Positions 1 through 7,754 of a DNA stretch of 41,941 bases are shown one piece after another. A program made the position numbers and the translations under genes. This DNA comes from WLMZ01 sp031410915 (lineage in GTDB: Bacteria > Actinomycetota > Acidimicrobiia > Acidimicrobiales > Ilumatobacteraceae): positions 1-41,941 of the forward strand of contig JANNZY010000023.1 of the NCBI GenBank assembly GCA_031410915.1, read 5' to 3'. Below the pieces are notes generated by a model that worked only from the letters and a program-made list of their open reading frames with translations, was not told where the DNA came from and did not search any database. How positions within the stretch are numbered: the first letter of the stretch is position 1; every line of letters begins with the position of its first letter.

Positions 1-24
1 ACCCCGGTTCCAACGAACCGGGGT
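1..24. terminator. Perfect GC-rich hairpin, probable transcription terminator
   Basis: ACCCCGGTTC and GAACCGGGGT form a perfect 10-bp stem around a CAAC loop. No T-tract follows on either visible side, so it would be an actinobacterial-type terminator without a U-run, belonging to a gene to the left of the window or to the DUF559 gene that ends at 121. Which strand it serves cannot be decided from this window. Confidence 0.55.
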
Positions 25-51
25 GCCGTCGCGCGTGGAGTCGCCATGTGA

Positions 52-109
52 GGCTCAGAATCGGCCCACGGGCGGATTGTGAGCCACCCGCCGGCTCAAA
101 ATCGCCCCA
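52..109. repeat. Hairpin-forming direct repeat, left copy
   Basis: GGCTCAGAATCGGCCC, a 2-nt AC loop and GGGCGGATTGTGAGCC form a near-perfect inverted repeat (52-85; 14 of 16 positions pair). A second GGCTCA-AAATC half-copy starts at 93, exactly 41 bp after the first. The same two-part arrangement, with the same 41-bp offset and in the same orientation, occurs at 1184-1241 on the other side of the DUF559 gene. The first 24 bases of the two copies agree at 22 positions. Confidence 0.75.
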
Positions 110-120
110 ATCACAAGGTG

Positions 121-1086
121 CTAGGACCGAAGGGCGAGAACGGCGGCAACATCGGCGATCGATTCGCTGAGGCCACCGTTGACGTCGACGTCGGTGACTC
201 GCACGGTCTGCCAGCCACGAGTGGCCAGCTTCCGATCCCGGCGCTTGTCACGGTGCGACTCGGCCGCTCCGGCGTGCCAGAACGGGTGGTCGACTTCGAG
301 CGCGATCTTCAGGGCGGGCCACGCGAAGTCCAGCCGAACGCGGTGCCCTCCCTCGAGGACACATCGATACTGAACGCTCGGCCGCGGCAGACCCTGTCGT
401 TCGATCTCGTCCAGGATCCGCCTCTCGAGATCGGATTGCATTGCTCGTCGCCATCTCGGTCGCGACGTCAGCACCGCCTTCATCGTCCGGGTTCCAGGCC
501 GATTCGGGTGCGCGAGGCGATTGAACGTCGACACGTGCGTCGCAAACGTGCCGTGACCGTCGTTGATGAGCTGCTCGAGGATCGAAGCGGTCGCATCCGA
601 ACCGATCATGTCGGCGCAGTCGAACAGCGTTCGGGTCGGACTCGTCAGGCGGATGCCATCGGAGCGCACGACCACGTCCACGGGATCGATGCGTCGACAC
701 CGATGGACGCGAGCGTTCGAGCAACGCAGCGATCGGGCGTGAGGCACCAGTACATCGATGTCACAGCTCCGATCGAGCGGAAGTCTGCGGAACTTCCACA
801 GACGCGCCGCCGTGATGAAGCCGACCAGCACATCGTCATGACGAGCGCACGCAGCGGCCATCAGTTGCTCGTCGCCCTCGGGCCAATGCGCGCTTCTGAA
901 GACTCCCGGCATCACGACCACGAGTTCTGCCCTCGACACCATGTTGTACTGCGTTCGTCGCGGGCAGCCCATCTCGGTCAACTGCCGCGACGAGATGATG
1001 CCGTGGTGCGATTGCAGCCAACCGTGCATCTTCGCTTTCCAATCGGGCTGCGCTGCTCGTGTGGTGATCGTCGCGTTCTGAAGCAC
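121..1086 (-). CDS. AbiEi-like / DUF559 domain protein (putative endonuclease-fold)
   Basis: A 321-residue protein. The N-terminal part (about 20-75, with HHGIISSRQLTEMG) resembles the winged-helix AbiEi antitoxin-type domain found in many actinobacterial proteins. The C-terminal 110 residues have the DUF559/Vsr-like restriction-endonuclease core: VRLDFAWPALKIALEVD (acidic D..E strand pair), then HRDKRRDRKLATRGWQTVRVT. The GTG start has a good Shine-Dalgarno sequence (GGAGG, 5 nt upstream). The function is unknown; members are often called type IV toxin-antitoxin or abortive-infection related, but there is no partner gene beside it. It stands alone and is bracketed by a repeated hairpin element on both sides, which suggests gain as a cassette. 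Family assignment is good; any biochemical role is inference. Confidence 0.85.
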   Translation of the reverse strand: MLQNATITTRAAQPDWKAKMHGWLQSHHGIISSRQLTEMGCPRRTQYNMVSRAELVVVMPGVFRSAHWPEGDEQLMAAACARHDDVLVGFITAARLWKFRRLPLDRSCDIDVLVPHARSLRCSNARVHRCRRIDPVDVVVRSDGIRLTSPTRTLFDCADMIGSDATASILEQLINDGHGTFATHVSTFNRLAHPNRPGTRTMKAVLTSRPRWRRAMQSDLERRILDEIERQGLPRPSVQYRCVLEGGHRVRLDFAWPALKIALEVDHPFWHAGAAESHRDKRRDRKLATRGWQTVRVTDVDVNGGLSESIADVAAVLALRS

Positions 1087-1183
1087 GACTTCCTCCCCAT
1101 GTCGATCGAATGTCCGGAGGGGAAGTGGAGTCCACGGTAACGGCGCGCACCCGGCTCTTCGACTGCGAATTGTCGGGGCGGGC

Positions 1184-1241
1184 GGCTCAAAATCAGCCCA
1201 CGGGCGGTGAATGAGCCGCTCAATGGCTCACAATCAACCCA
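1184..1241. repeat. Hairpin-forming direct repeat, right copy
   Basis: This is the second copy of the repeat at 52-109. It begins GGCTCAAAATCAGCCCACGG, carries an inverted TGAGCC at 1212-1217, and has a second half-copy GGCTCACAATCAACCCA at 1225, again 41 bp after the first. It lies in the 191-bp spacer between the DUF559 gene start and the end of the diiron protein gene. The hairpin here is weaker than in the left copy, about 11 of 16 pairs. Confidence 0.75.
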
Positions 1242-1277
1242 ACGAAGCGACCTGGAGGGACGGAACGGGGCGGGGCG

Positions 1278-2171
1278 TCAGGCGGGGGCGGGTTCGTAGT
1301 CGTCGCTGGCACCGTCGTGGTCGCCACTGACGATGCCGTTGATGCCATCGGTCGGCTGGGGCAGGAAGCCCTCCTCGGCGATGACGTGCTCGCGGGCCGC
1401 GGCGATGCCGTTGCGGACCAGGTTCATGCCACCGATGCCGGGCAGCGCGTCGATGCGGTCTTCCACACGGTCGATCAGCTCCATGCCGTCACCCGAACCG
1501 AACAGGTAGGCAGTGGCGAACGACGTCTCGATCTTGGGTACGTCGCCGTTGCCGACCGGCGCCCACTGGCTCTTCAGGAACCAGCGAGTCACCTTCTGGG
1601 CCCGACGGTTGTCCTCGAGCAAGTCACGTGCCCAGCTCGCGTAGTACGCGGCGTGGCGGCCTTCTTGGCGCATGATGCGGCCGAGCAGCTCGCTGAGCAC
1701 CGGATGTCCGGCGATGGAGCCGAGCCGGTTGTAGGCCGCGTTGGCCGTCCACTCGTTGATCGCGCCCCATGTCATGTGCAGGGCCGGGAACTGGCGCACG
1801 CCGTGACCGAGCGTCCAGAAGATCACAGGGCTCCAGAACAGGTAGCGCTTGTTGAACACGCGCATTGCCGTCAACCGAGGATCGTGCGCCGGCTGGTCGT
1901 GCATGGCGAGGACCTTGCCGAGCGCGTTGCCGTGCCAGTACTCCTCGTAGTTCCACAGCGTCAAGAACGCAGTGAACTGCGGGTCCTTCCAGGCCGGCGT
2001 GACGAGCAGCTCGCGGGTGTACAGCACCGTCTGGTATTCGATGTCGTGCATGTACGCCAAGCAGCGCAACACGTCGGGCGAGAGCGGCTGGTCGCGAAAG
2101 CTGTCGAAGTCGATGTCATCGGTCTTCAGCCGACCGCCCTGCTCTTCGAACTTCTGGATGCTGATGGCCAT
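1278..2171 (-). CDS. Ferritin-like / acyl-ACP-desaturase-type diiron protein
   Basis: A 297-residue protein, mostly helical, with two carboxylate-histidine motifs typical of the ferritin-like diiron fold: NYEEYWHG near residue 75 and RQEGRHAAYY near residue 170. The spacing of about 95 residues fits the acyl-[acyl-carrier-protein] desaturase branch, although the protein could equally be an oxidase or hydroxylase of another substrate. No signal peptide or membrane segment is seen. The ATG at 2171 has GGAG seven bases upstream, so it is preferred over the in-frame TTG two codons earlier. The C-terminal 35 residues are acidic and probably disordered. It appears to be monocistronic. The fold is well supported; the substrate is unknown. 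Confidence 0.8.
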   Translation of the reverse strand: MAISIQKFEEQGGRLKTDDIDFDSFRDQPLSPDVLRCLAYMHDIEYQTVLYTRELLVTPAWKDPQFTAFLTLWNYEEYWHGNALGKVLAMHDQPAHDPRLTAMRVFNKRYLFWSPVIFWTLGHGVRQFPALHMTWGAINEWTANAAYNRLGSIAGHPVLSELLGRIMRQEGRHAAYYASWARDLLEDNRRAQKVTRWFLKSQWAPVGNGDVPKIETSFATAYLFGSGDGMELIDRVEDRIDALPGIGGMNLVRNGIAAAREHVIAEEGFLPQPTDGINGIVSGDHDGASDDYEPAPA

Positions 2172-2226
2172 GCACAATCTCCGTCACGGGACGACGCTCG
2201 GATCACACGTTAACGGATGATCCCGG

Positions 2227-2988
2227 TCACTTGACCAGGTAGACGATCGCGACGCTCACGCCAAAGGCGATGACGAATCCGCGGAGTCGCTTGGGTGGCA
2301 CCACTTGCGCGAGCCGTCCGCCGAGGTTGCCGCCGAGCAACGCGGCGGGTGCCATCACTGCGACCAGCGTCCATTCGACGTTGCCCTTGACGCTCAAGAA
2401 CACCGCCGCGGAGAAGTTGACGACGAACGAGAGCAGCATCTTGATCGCATTGAGGCGAGTGAAGGGCAGGTCGGAGAACAGGCCGAGCACGGCGATGATC
2501 ATGATGCTGAGCCCGGCACCGAAGTAGCCACCGTAGATCGCAGCGACGGAGATGGCGGCGGTCTGCAGCACGATGTGCGATTCGTGTTCGGCACCGTCGC
2601 GGAAGATCCGTGCCCGCAGCCGATCTTGCACGCCGAGCAGCAGGCACGCGGTCAGGATGAGAAACGGCACGATCGCGCGGAAGACCGACTCGCTGGTCAC
2701 GATCAGCAGGATCGAACCGGCCAGACCGCCCAGCGCGGCAGCGACGAGTTGCGGCCTGACGGTGCGGCCCAGCCCGTCGAGGTCGCGGCGTTGGGCCACG
2801 ATGCCACCGAGGTAGCCGGGCAGGAGGGCAACCGTGTTCGTCGCGTTCGCCTGCTTGGTCGGCACTCCGATCGCGGTCAGGACGGGGAACGTGACCAGGG
2901 TGCCGCCCCCTGCGATCGCGTTGATGATGCCACCACCGACCGCTGCGGCCGCGGCGGCGATGTGGCCGAGTGCGGAGACGTCAGTCAC
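2227..2988 (-). CDS. TauE/SafE family sulfite/anion exporter-like permease
   Basis: A 253-residue polytopic membrane protein. The N-terminal GGGIINAIAGGGTLVTFPVL and ANATNTVALLPGYLGG are the hallmark of the TauE/SafE (DUF81) family, repeated in degenerate form in the second half (YGGYFGAGLSIMIIAVLG, RLNAIKMLLSFVVN). About eight transmembrane segments are visible. Family members export or import sulfite, sulfoacetate and other small organosulfur anions; the substrate here is unknown. The GTG start at 2988 overlaps the stop codon of the upstream hydrolase gene (GTGA), which implies translational coupling and fixes the start. A longer in-frame N-terminal extension exists only as antisense-like arginine-rich sequence inside the hydrolase gene and is rejected. 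Confidence 0.88.
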   Translation of the reverse strand: MTDVSALGHIAAAAAAVGGGIINAIAGGGTLVTFPVLTAIGVPTKQANATNTVALLPGYLGGIVAQRRDLDGLGRTVRPQLVAAALGGLAGSILLIVTSESVFRAIVPFLILTACLLLGVQDRLRARIFRDGAEHESHIVLQTAAISVAAIYGGYFGAGLSIMIIAVLGLFSDLPFTRLNAIKMLLSFVVNFSAAVFLSVKGNVEWTLVAVMAPAALLGGNLGGRLAQVVPPKRLRGFVIAFGVSVAIVYLVK

Positions 2989-4061
2989 TCGTCGTGCTGC
3001 AGCGTGGCCACGCCGTCGACTGCGGCATCCGTCCCCAGCGCGTCGAATTGTGCCGTGTCGGCCGCGAGCGTGCCGTTCCAGAACTCGAGCGTGAGCTGCT
3101 CGAGCAGCGCGTGCTGCTGCGCCGTGGGATCGTCGAACCCGAGTCCGTGGTCGGCTCCGAGCATGGTGACGTACCACTTCGGGCCGGCGAGTAGAGGGTA
3201 GATGGCGTCATCGAGGGCAACGTTCAGCACCGGATCATTGTCGCCATGCACGATCAGGATCGGCAATTCCCGGGAGAAGTCCATGCCGTCGCCGAAGGGG
3301 TTGAAACCGGCCAGGATGATGGCTGCGTCGATGCGCGGATCCTCGCAACACCTCCCGTAGACGGTGCCGTACGTGGTGCCTGCGCCGAACGAGTGACCGG
3401 CGAGGCCGATCGTGTCGATGTCGACGCGGCCGTACAGCAGCGACTGGTCGTCGGCGGCGAGCGCGAGCACGCTGTCGATCACGAACGAGACGTCGCCCGG
3501 CTGGTTGGCGAGGTCGGCGAGGTTCTTGGATGCGTCGGGTACCGTGCGGTTCGTGAGCGGGAACGCCGGCGCTGCCACCACGTAGCCGGCGGCCGCCCAT
3601 TGCGTGGTCATCTCGTCGAAGTTGTCGGGGCTGCCCGTCAGGCCGTGCGCGAACACGATCAGCGGGAACGGGCCGGGCGCGAGCGGGTACTTGATGCGCG
3701 TCGCCAACGTGCGCGACGGGGCATCGGTCGAGTCCACCGCGCCGTCCGCTGCCCGCGACTCGTCGACGAACGTCGCTTCGTCCAGCTCGACCTGGAACGG
3801 CGGGCCGGCCTCGACGGCGTTGGGCGGCTCCACGTCGGTGGTCGGCGCGTCGGTGCCCGGCGCGTCGGTGCCCGGCGCGTCGGTCGCCGGCGGCGCGTTC
3901 GTCGCCACCGATGCCGGCGCTGGCGTCGCGTTCGAGCCATCGACTACCGACGTCGGGACCGGGGTCGCGGTCGACTGCGTCACGCTGTCGCTGGTGCACG
4001 ACGCTGCGCCCAGAAGGCCCAGCAGTACGAACATCATCGGAGCGTGGCGGCGCGGCTGCAT
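2985..4061 (-). CDS. Lipoprotein alpha/beta hydrolase (dienelactone hydrolase/cutinase-like)
   Basis: A 358-residue secreted lipoprotein. It starts MQPRRHAPMMF with a hydrophobic stretch ending at lipobox GAASC. A Ser/Thr/Pro-rich linker follows with a short tandem TDAPG repeat (15-bp DNA repeat at about 3850-3890). The catalytic domain shows FAHGLTGS (oxyanion loop), nucleophile elbow GHSFGAG, VHGDNDPV with the acid, and GADHGLGF with the histidine. This looks like the chlorophyllase/PAF-acetylhydrolase/polyester-hydrolase side of the superfamily; an esterase or lipase acting outside the cell is likely, substrate unknown. AGGA lies 8 nt upstream of the chosen ATG. It is coupled to the TauE/SafE permease downstream and lies 44 bp after a broken dimethylformamidase-like gene. 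Confidence 0.85.
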   Translation of the reverse strand: MQPRRHAPMMFVLLGLLGAASCTSDSVTQSTATPVPTSVVDGSNATPAPASVATNAPPATDAPGTDAPGTDAPTTDVEPPNAVEAGPPFQVELDEATFVDESRAADGAVDSTDAPSRTLATRIKYPLAPGPFPLIVFAHGLTGSPDNFDEMTTQWAAAGYVVAAPAFPLTNRTVPDASKNLADLANQPGDVSFVIDSVLALAADDQSLLYGRVDIDTIGLAGHSFGAGTTYGTVYGRCCEDPRIDAAIILAGFNPFGDGMDFSRELPILIVHGDNDPVLNVALDDAIYPLLAGPKWYVTMLGADHGLGFDDPTAQQHALLEQLTLEFWNGTLAADTAQFDALGTDAAVDGVATLQHDE

Positions 4062-4105
4062 CGCATGCTTCCTAGCACGACGGACGATCACGCCCCGAAG
4101 GAGGG

Positions 4106-5072
4106 TCAGCCGAGGTGGTCGAACAGGTTGCTTGTGATCCGCACGATCGCCGGACCGTTGCCTGCCAGACCCCACACCCAATCGGTGCAGCCCGTCGCCA
4201 CCACCGTGCCACGGCCACGCTCGCCGTCGCGCACTGCGAACACCGCGTGACCGTTCTCCAACCGGCGCGCGATGGCTGGGTCGTGTGCGCCCAGCACCCT
4301 CCAGGCGTGGAACTCGACCTCGGACAGCGCATCGGGAGCGACGGGTCGTTGCGCTGGCTCACGCGTGAAGCCCGAGGCCGGTGAGGTGGCCAAGATGACG
4401 GTGTCGGTCGGGCAGCCGTCGACGCCCGTCGGCACCGGGACGCCGTCGATCAACGCCATCTCGCATCCGTCGCACTCGTAACCGACCACCGTGCTGGAGG
4501 CGCCGAGTCGCCGCGGTAGACGCCGGAACCTTCGAACAGCCAGTGCTCGGGGCGATGCACGGTGTACCCGCCAGCGCCGTTGCCGACCGACTTGCCGATG
4601 CGGTGGTAGCCGCCGCGGTTGAAGCTCAGCCCGGTGAGATGGTTCTCGGGACGGCCGATGAGTTGATCGCTCCAGATGCTGGTGAGCCGATCCTGACGAT
4701 CGGTCCCGTACACCGGATCGCGTTCGAACTGTTGCTTGTAACCAACCATCGTCTCGCCGGCATCCTCCAGCCTCACTTGCCAGAAGCACACGTTGCCGCT
4801 CAGGAACGCGGCGTTGCCGCCAGCGGCCACGAACCGCTCGACGGCATCACGCATGCCCCACGACCAGTACTCGTCGTGGCCGACACTGAGGTACAGCCGC
4901 CGCCCGTCGAGCAGATCCGGCAGAGTTTCCAGATCGCTGTTGACGCGTAGTCGAGTTGGATGCCACTCGTCTCGGCCCAGCGCACGAAGGGCAGCTCCCA
5001 CGCCGGCCAGCCGGCTGATCCCGACCACGCCGAGAGTCCGTTGCTGCGGATGTGGTTGACGTGAGCGCACAT
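4106..5072 (-). pseudogene. N,N-dimethylformamidase large-subunit-like gene, frameshifted and 5'-truncated
   Basis: Three consecutive reading-frame segments together encode one recognisable protein resembling the C-terminal part of DMFase beta-subunit-like proteins. Segment 1 gives WELPFVRWAETSGIQLDYA and continues in a second frame as VNSDLETLPDLLDGRRLYLS, GHDEYWSWGMRDAVERF and GGNAAFLSGNVCFWQVR. A third frame carries SSTVVGYECDGCE and TDWVWGLAGNG up to the stop at 4106. The first shift is near 4949 and looks like loss of one G (GCG-TC where GCGGTC is expected). The second is near 4500 in GACTCGGCGCC, consistent with slippage loss of CTCG or gain of one base. The N-terminal half of the family (roughly 200 or more residues) is not recognisable upstream of 5072. 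Decay is therefore more likely than sequencing error, although each single shift alone could be an error. Confidence 0.8.
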
Positions 5073-5242
5073 GCGCGGTCGGGCGCTTCCGACACTGTCA
5101 CGAACGGCCGTGCGAATCGATCTCGGGCGAGACGTCGGATTTCTGGGAAGATCGCGTCGACACTGTCGAATCGGCCGTCGTCCGTTCGTCGTCTGTTTCG
5201 ACGCCGCTCACTGTGACGGCTCGCCATCACCGAGGAGATCCG

Positions 5243-5602
5243 ATGAAGTACATGCTCTTGATCGCCACCGATCCCGCGACCCGCCAGACGCTGACCGACG
5301 AGGAGAGTGGAGCGATGATGCAGGAGTACTTCGCGTTCTCCGATCGCATCCGGGCGTCGGGCGAGATGGTCGCGGGCGACCCGCTCCACGGCATCGCGAC
5401 CGCCACGACGGTACGCGTTCGCGACGGCCAGACGACGTTGACCGACGGGCCGTTCGCCGAGACGAAGGAGCACTTCGGCGGGTACTACATCGTCGACGTC
5501 GCCAGCCTCGACAGGGCGGTCGAGCTGGCTGCAGAGATCCCCGACGCCAAGCTGGGCAGCGTCGAGGTGCGGCCGATCATGGAACTGCCCGCGTCGATGT
5601 GA
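5243..5602 (+). CDS. YCII-related (DGPF) domain protein
   Basis: A 119-residue protein with the classic MKYMLLI start, the central TLTDGPFAETKE motif that gives the DGPF family its name, and GGYYIVDV. Members are small alpha-beta dimers of unclear function that are very often encoded beside ECF42 sigma factors. GAGGAG lies about 6 nt before ATG 5243, so this start is chosen over an in-frame ATG ten codons upstream. The stop codon overlaps the next gene (GTGA). The 170-bp region upstream, after the remnant of the formamidase-like gene, should hold the promoter; I could not identify it with confidence. Confidence 0.9.
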   Translation: MKYMLLIATDPATRQTLTDEESGAMMQEYFAFSDRIRASGEMVAGDPLHGIATATTVRVRDGQTTLTDGPFAETKEHFGGYYIVDVASLDRAVELAAEIPDAKLGSVEVRPIMELPASM

Positions 5603-6858
5603 GTGCGATGCGCGAACGCGACGCCGACTACCTCTTCCGTCGCCACGCGGGCGAGGTGCTCGGCACCCTGGTGCGCACGTTCGGCGACTTGGACATTGCC
5701 GAGGAGGCGCTGCAGGACGCGCTCGTCGAAGCCCTCGTGCGTTGGCCGCGCGAGGGCGAGCCGCGCAACCCGGCGGCGTGGCTCGTGACAGTGGGTCGGA
5801 CGCGAGCGATCGATCGGTTGCGTCGCTCCAAGCGCAGGCCCGACCGCGAGGTGACATCCGAGCGACGCCGACGTGCGCCGGACATCGACGTTCTCGACGA
5901 GCTCGCCAACGAACTCAGCGACGACGCAGTGTCCGACGATCAGCTCGCGCTCGTGCTGTTGTGCTGCCATCCGGCTCTGAACACGGACTCCCAGGTCGCG
6001 CTGACACTGCGGTCCGTCGCCGGTCTGACGACCGACGAGATCGCCCGAGCGTTCATCGTCGATCTGCCAACGATGGCGCAACGGATCGTTCGCGCCAAGC
6101 ACAAGATCCGTACCGCCGGCATCCCGTTCGGTGTGCCCGATCGCGCCAAGCTGGCCGAGCGCGTTGGGGCGGTGATGCAAGTGATCTACCTCGTCTTCAA
6201 TGAGGGCTACGCGTCGTCGAGCGACGACGCGTTCATCCGGCGCGAGCTGTGTGGCGAGGCGATACGGCTCGGTCGCACTCTGCTCGCACTCGTGCCCGAT
6301 GACACCGAAGTGGCCGGACTGCTCGCATTGATGTTGCTGCACGACGCGCGATCGCCGGGCCGGCTCGATGGCGACGGGCAGCTCGTGACCCTGGAACGAC
6401 AAGATCGGTCAACGTGGCGGCACAACCAGATCGAGGAGGGCGTCGCAATCGTCGATCGCGCGCTGGCACGACGCACCCCGGGCCGCTACCAGATCGAAGC
6501 TGCCATCGCCGCGTTGCACAGCAGTGCCCCGACGGCCGAGGCAACGGACTGGGCCCAGATCGACGCGCTCTACACCGCCCTGCGATCGCGAGTACCGACG
6601 GCAGTGGTCGAACTGAACGCAGCCGTGGCCCGTTCGATGGCGGCCGGACCCGACGCCGGCCTGGCAATCGTCGACGCGCTCATCGCCGACGGTGATCTTG
6701 CCCGCTGGTACTTGCTGCATTCCACGCGCGGCGAGATGCTGCGCCGCGCCGGTCGTGAGCCGGAGGCCGCATCGTCGTTCGCCACCGCGATCCGGCTCGC
6801 TCCGAGCCAGACCGAGCGCAGCTTCCTGCAGGCGAAGCTCGCGTCGCTGCATCGATAG
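5599..6858 (+). CDS. ECF42-type RNA polymerase sigma factor with C-terminal TPR-like extension
   Basis: A 419-residue protein. Sigma region 2 is at about 8-75 (LFRRHAGEVLGTLVRTFGD, AEEALQDALVEAL, NPAAWLVTVGRTRAIDRLRR) and region 4 at about 115-185 (LTLRSVAGLTTDEIARAF, MAQRIVRAKHKIR). It is followed by the long helical DUF6596/TPR-like domain typical of ECF42 (VMQVIYLVFNEGY, LCGEAIRLGRTLLALVPD, GLLALMLLHDAR, IEAAIAALHS, VELNAAVA). In this family the C-terminal extension replaces an anti-sigma factor in controlling activity, and the DGPF gene next door is the usual target or partner. The GTG at 5599 overlaps the DGPF stop; an ATG three codons later is the alternative start. Confidence 0.92.
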   Translation: MSAMRERDADYLFRRHAGEVLGTLVRTFGDLDIAEEALQDALVEALVRWPREGEPRNPAAWLVTVGRTRAIDRLRRSKRRPDREVTSERRRRAPDIDVLDELANELSDDAVSDDQLALVLLCCHPALNTDSQVALTLRSVAGLTTDEIARAFIVDLPTMAQRIVRAKHKIRTAGIPFGVPDRAKLAERVGAVMQVIYLVFNEGYASSSDDAFIRRELCGEAIRLGRTLLALVPDDTEVAGLLALMLLHDARSPGRLDGDGQLVTLERQDRSTWRHNQIEEGVAIVDRALARRTPGRYQIEAAIAALHSSAPTAEATDWAQIDALYTALRSRVPTAVVELNAAVARSMAAGPDAGLAIVDALIADGDLARWYLLHSTRGEMLRRAGREPEAASSFATAIRLAPSQTERSFLQAKLASLHR

Positions 6859-6873
6859 CGGCTCGACAGCCGG

Positions 6874-7737
6874 TCAGCCTGCCGGGTGGACCAGGTCGTC
6901 CTTCGCGCCGGCCGCATCGGTGTAGTCGGCCGGGTAGTCGATCGCGAGCGGCTCGGTTGCGTAGTCGTGCAACGCGACGGTGATGGTCGGCGCGACGATC
7001 TGCCAGACCACGCCCTGCGCGTCCACGGCCAGGTCGAGCGTCACGGTGTCGTCCGCGTCGGAGACGAGGCCGAACCGATCACGCCAGATCCCGTATGCGA
7101 TTTGTTGCTGGGCGCGGAAGCGATCGACGTCGATCGCGACGGTGTAGCGCACCGCGGTCCTGGCACCACCGGACACGTCGACGGCATCACGGACATCGGC
7201 GAACGCCCTCACCTGCGCTGGAAGGATGTCGTTCACGGTCAACACATCGAAGACGGCGTCGTGCACGCGCAGCAACAGCCAGAGATCGGTCGGCGGACCC
7301 AGTACCCACGCGCCGCCGGACTCCTGGACGAATGCGCTCATGCCATCAGTGATGACATGCAGGCCGTCGAGGTCGGGCTCCGACGACGTGATCGAGAACT
7401 CGCGAAGGTGGCGCGGCGAATCGAAGCCGACCGACGCCGAGCCGGCTGCGACACTGACGTCGAACGTCGCCGACACGAACGTCGGCGCCGGTCCAGCGAA
7501 CATCGGTAGTGAATTCGCGTGCTCGCCGCCGCCACGATCGAGGACGAATCGCACTGCTGTCACACCGCCGATCGCCATCGCAACGACGAGCAGCGCAATG
7601 GCGAGGCGACCGAGCTGGGGTCGCGTCGACGTATGGCTGGGCTGAACATCGCGTCGAGGCAGGTCGATGACCCGCACGGCCGCGCCCGGCGCGCCCGATC
7701 CGCCGTCGTCGAGCGGGTCCGCCTCGGTGATCGTCAC
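6874..7737 (-). CDS. Membrane-anchored extracytoplasmic protein of unknown function
   Basis: A 287-residue protein with a cytoplasmic N-terminus of about 45 residues, one transmembrane helix (LGRLAIALLVVAMAIGGVTAV) and an extracytoplasmic beta-rich domain (TFDVSVAAGSASVGFDSP, RYTVAIDVDRF, TLDLAVDAQGVVWQI). The layout resembles LppX/LprG-type or similar sensor domains, but I recognise no specific family. The GTG start at 7737 is chosen because it begins 17 bp after the end of the RDD gene, with which it probably forms an operon; no strong Shine-Dalgarno sequence is visible. It ends 15 bp from the convergent sigma-factor gene. Confidence 0.7.
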   Translation of the reverse strand: MTITEADPLDDGGSGAPGAAVRVIDLPRRDVQPSHTSTRPQLGRLAIALLVVAMAIGGVTAVRFVLDRGGGEHANSLPMFAGPAPTFVSATFDVSVAAGSASVGFDSPRHLREFSITSSEPDLDGLHVITDGMSAFVQESGGAWVLGPPTDLWLLLRVHDAVFDVLTVNDILPAQVRAFADVRDAVDVSGGARTAVRYTVAIDVDRFRAQQQIAYGIWRDRFGLVSDADDTVTLDLAVDAQGVVWQIVAPTITVALHDYATEPLAIDYPADYTDAAGAKDDLVHPAG

Positions 7738-7754
7738 GAGATGAGGGCCGTCGC

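Noticed and set aside
79..1140. Long plus-strand open frame opposite the DUF559 gene
   Set aside because: Arginine/histidine-rich translation with no family resemblance; it is the antisense shadow of a gene with clear domains, typical of high-GC DNA.
3246..4250. Long plus-strand open frame opposite the lipoprotein hydrolase
   Set aside because: Composition (GARRVGARRVG repeats) is the reverse image of the hydrolase linker; no ribosome-binding site and no recognisable domain.
4440..4960. Programmed frameshifting in the formamidase-like gene
   Set aside because: No slippery heptamer or pseudoknot at either shift, two shifts are needed, and the 5' half of the family is missing; decay explains this better.
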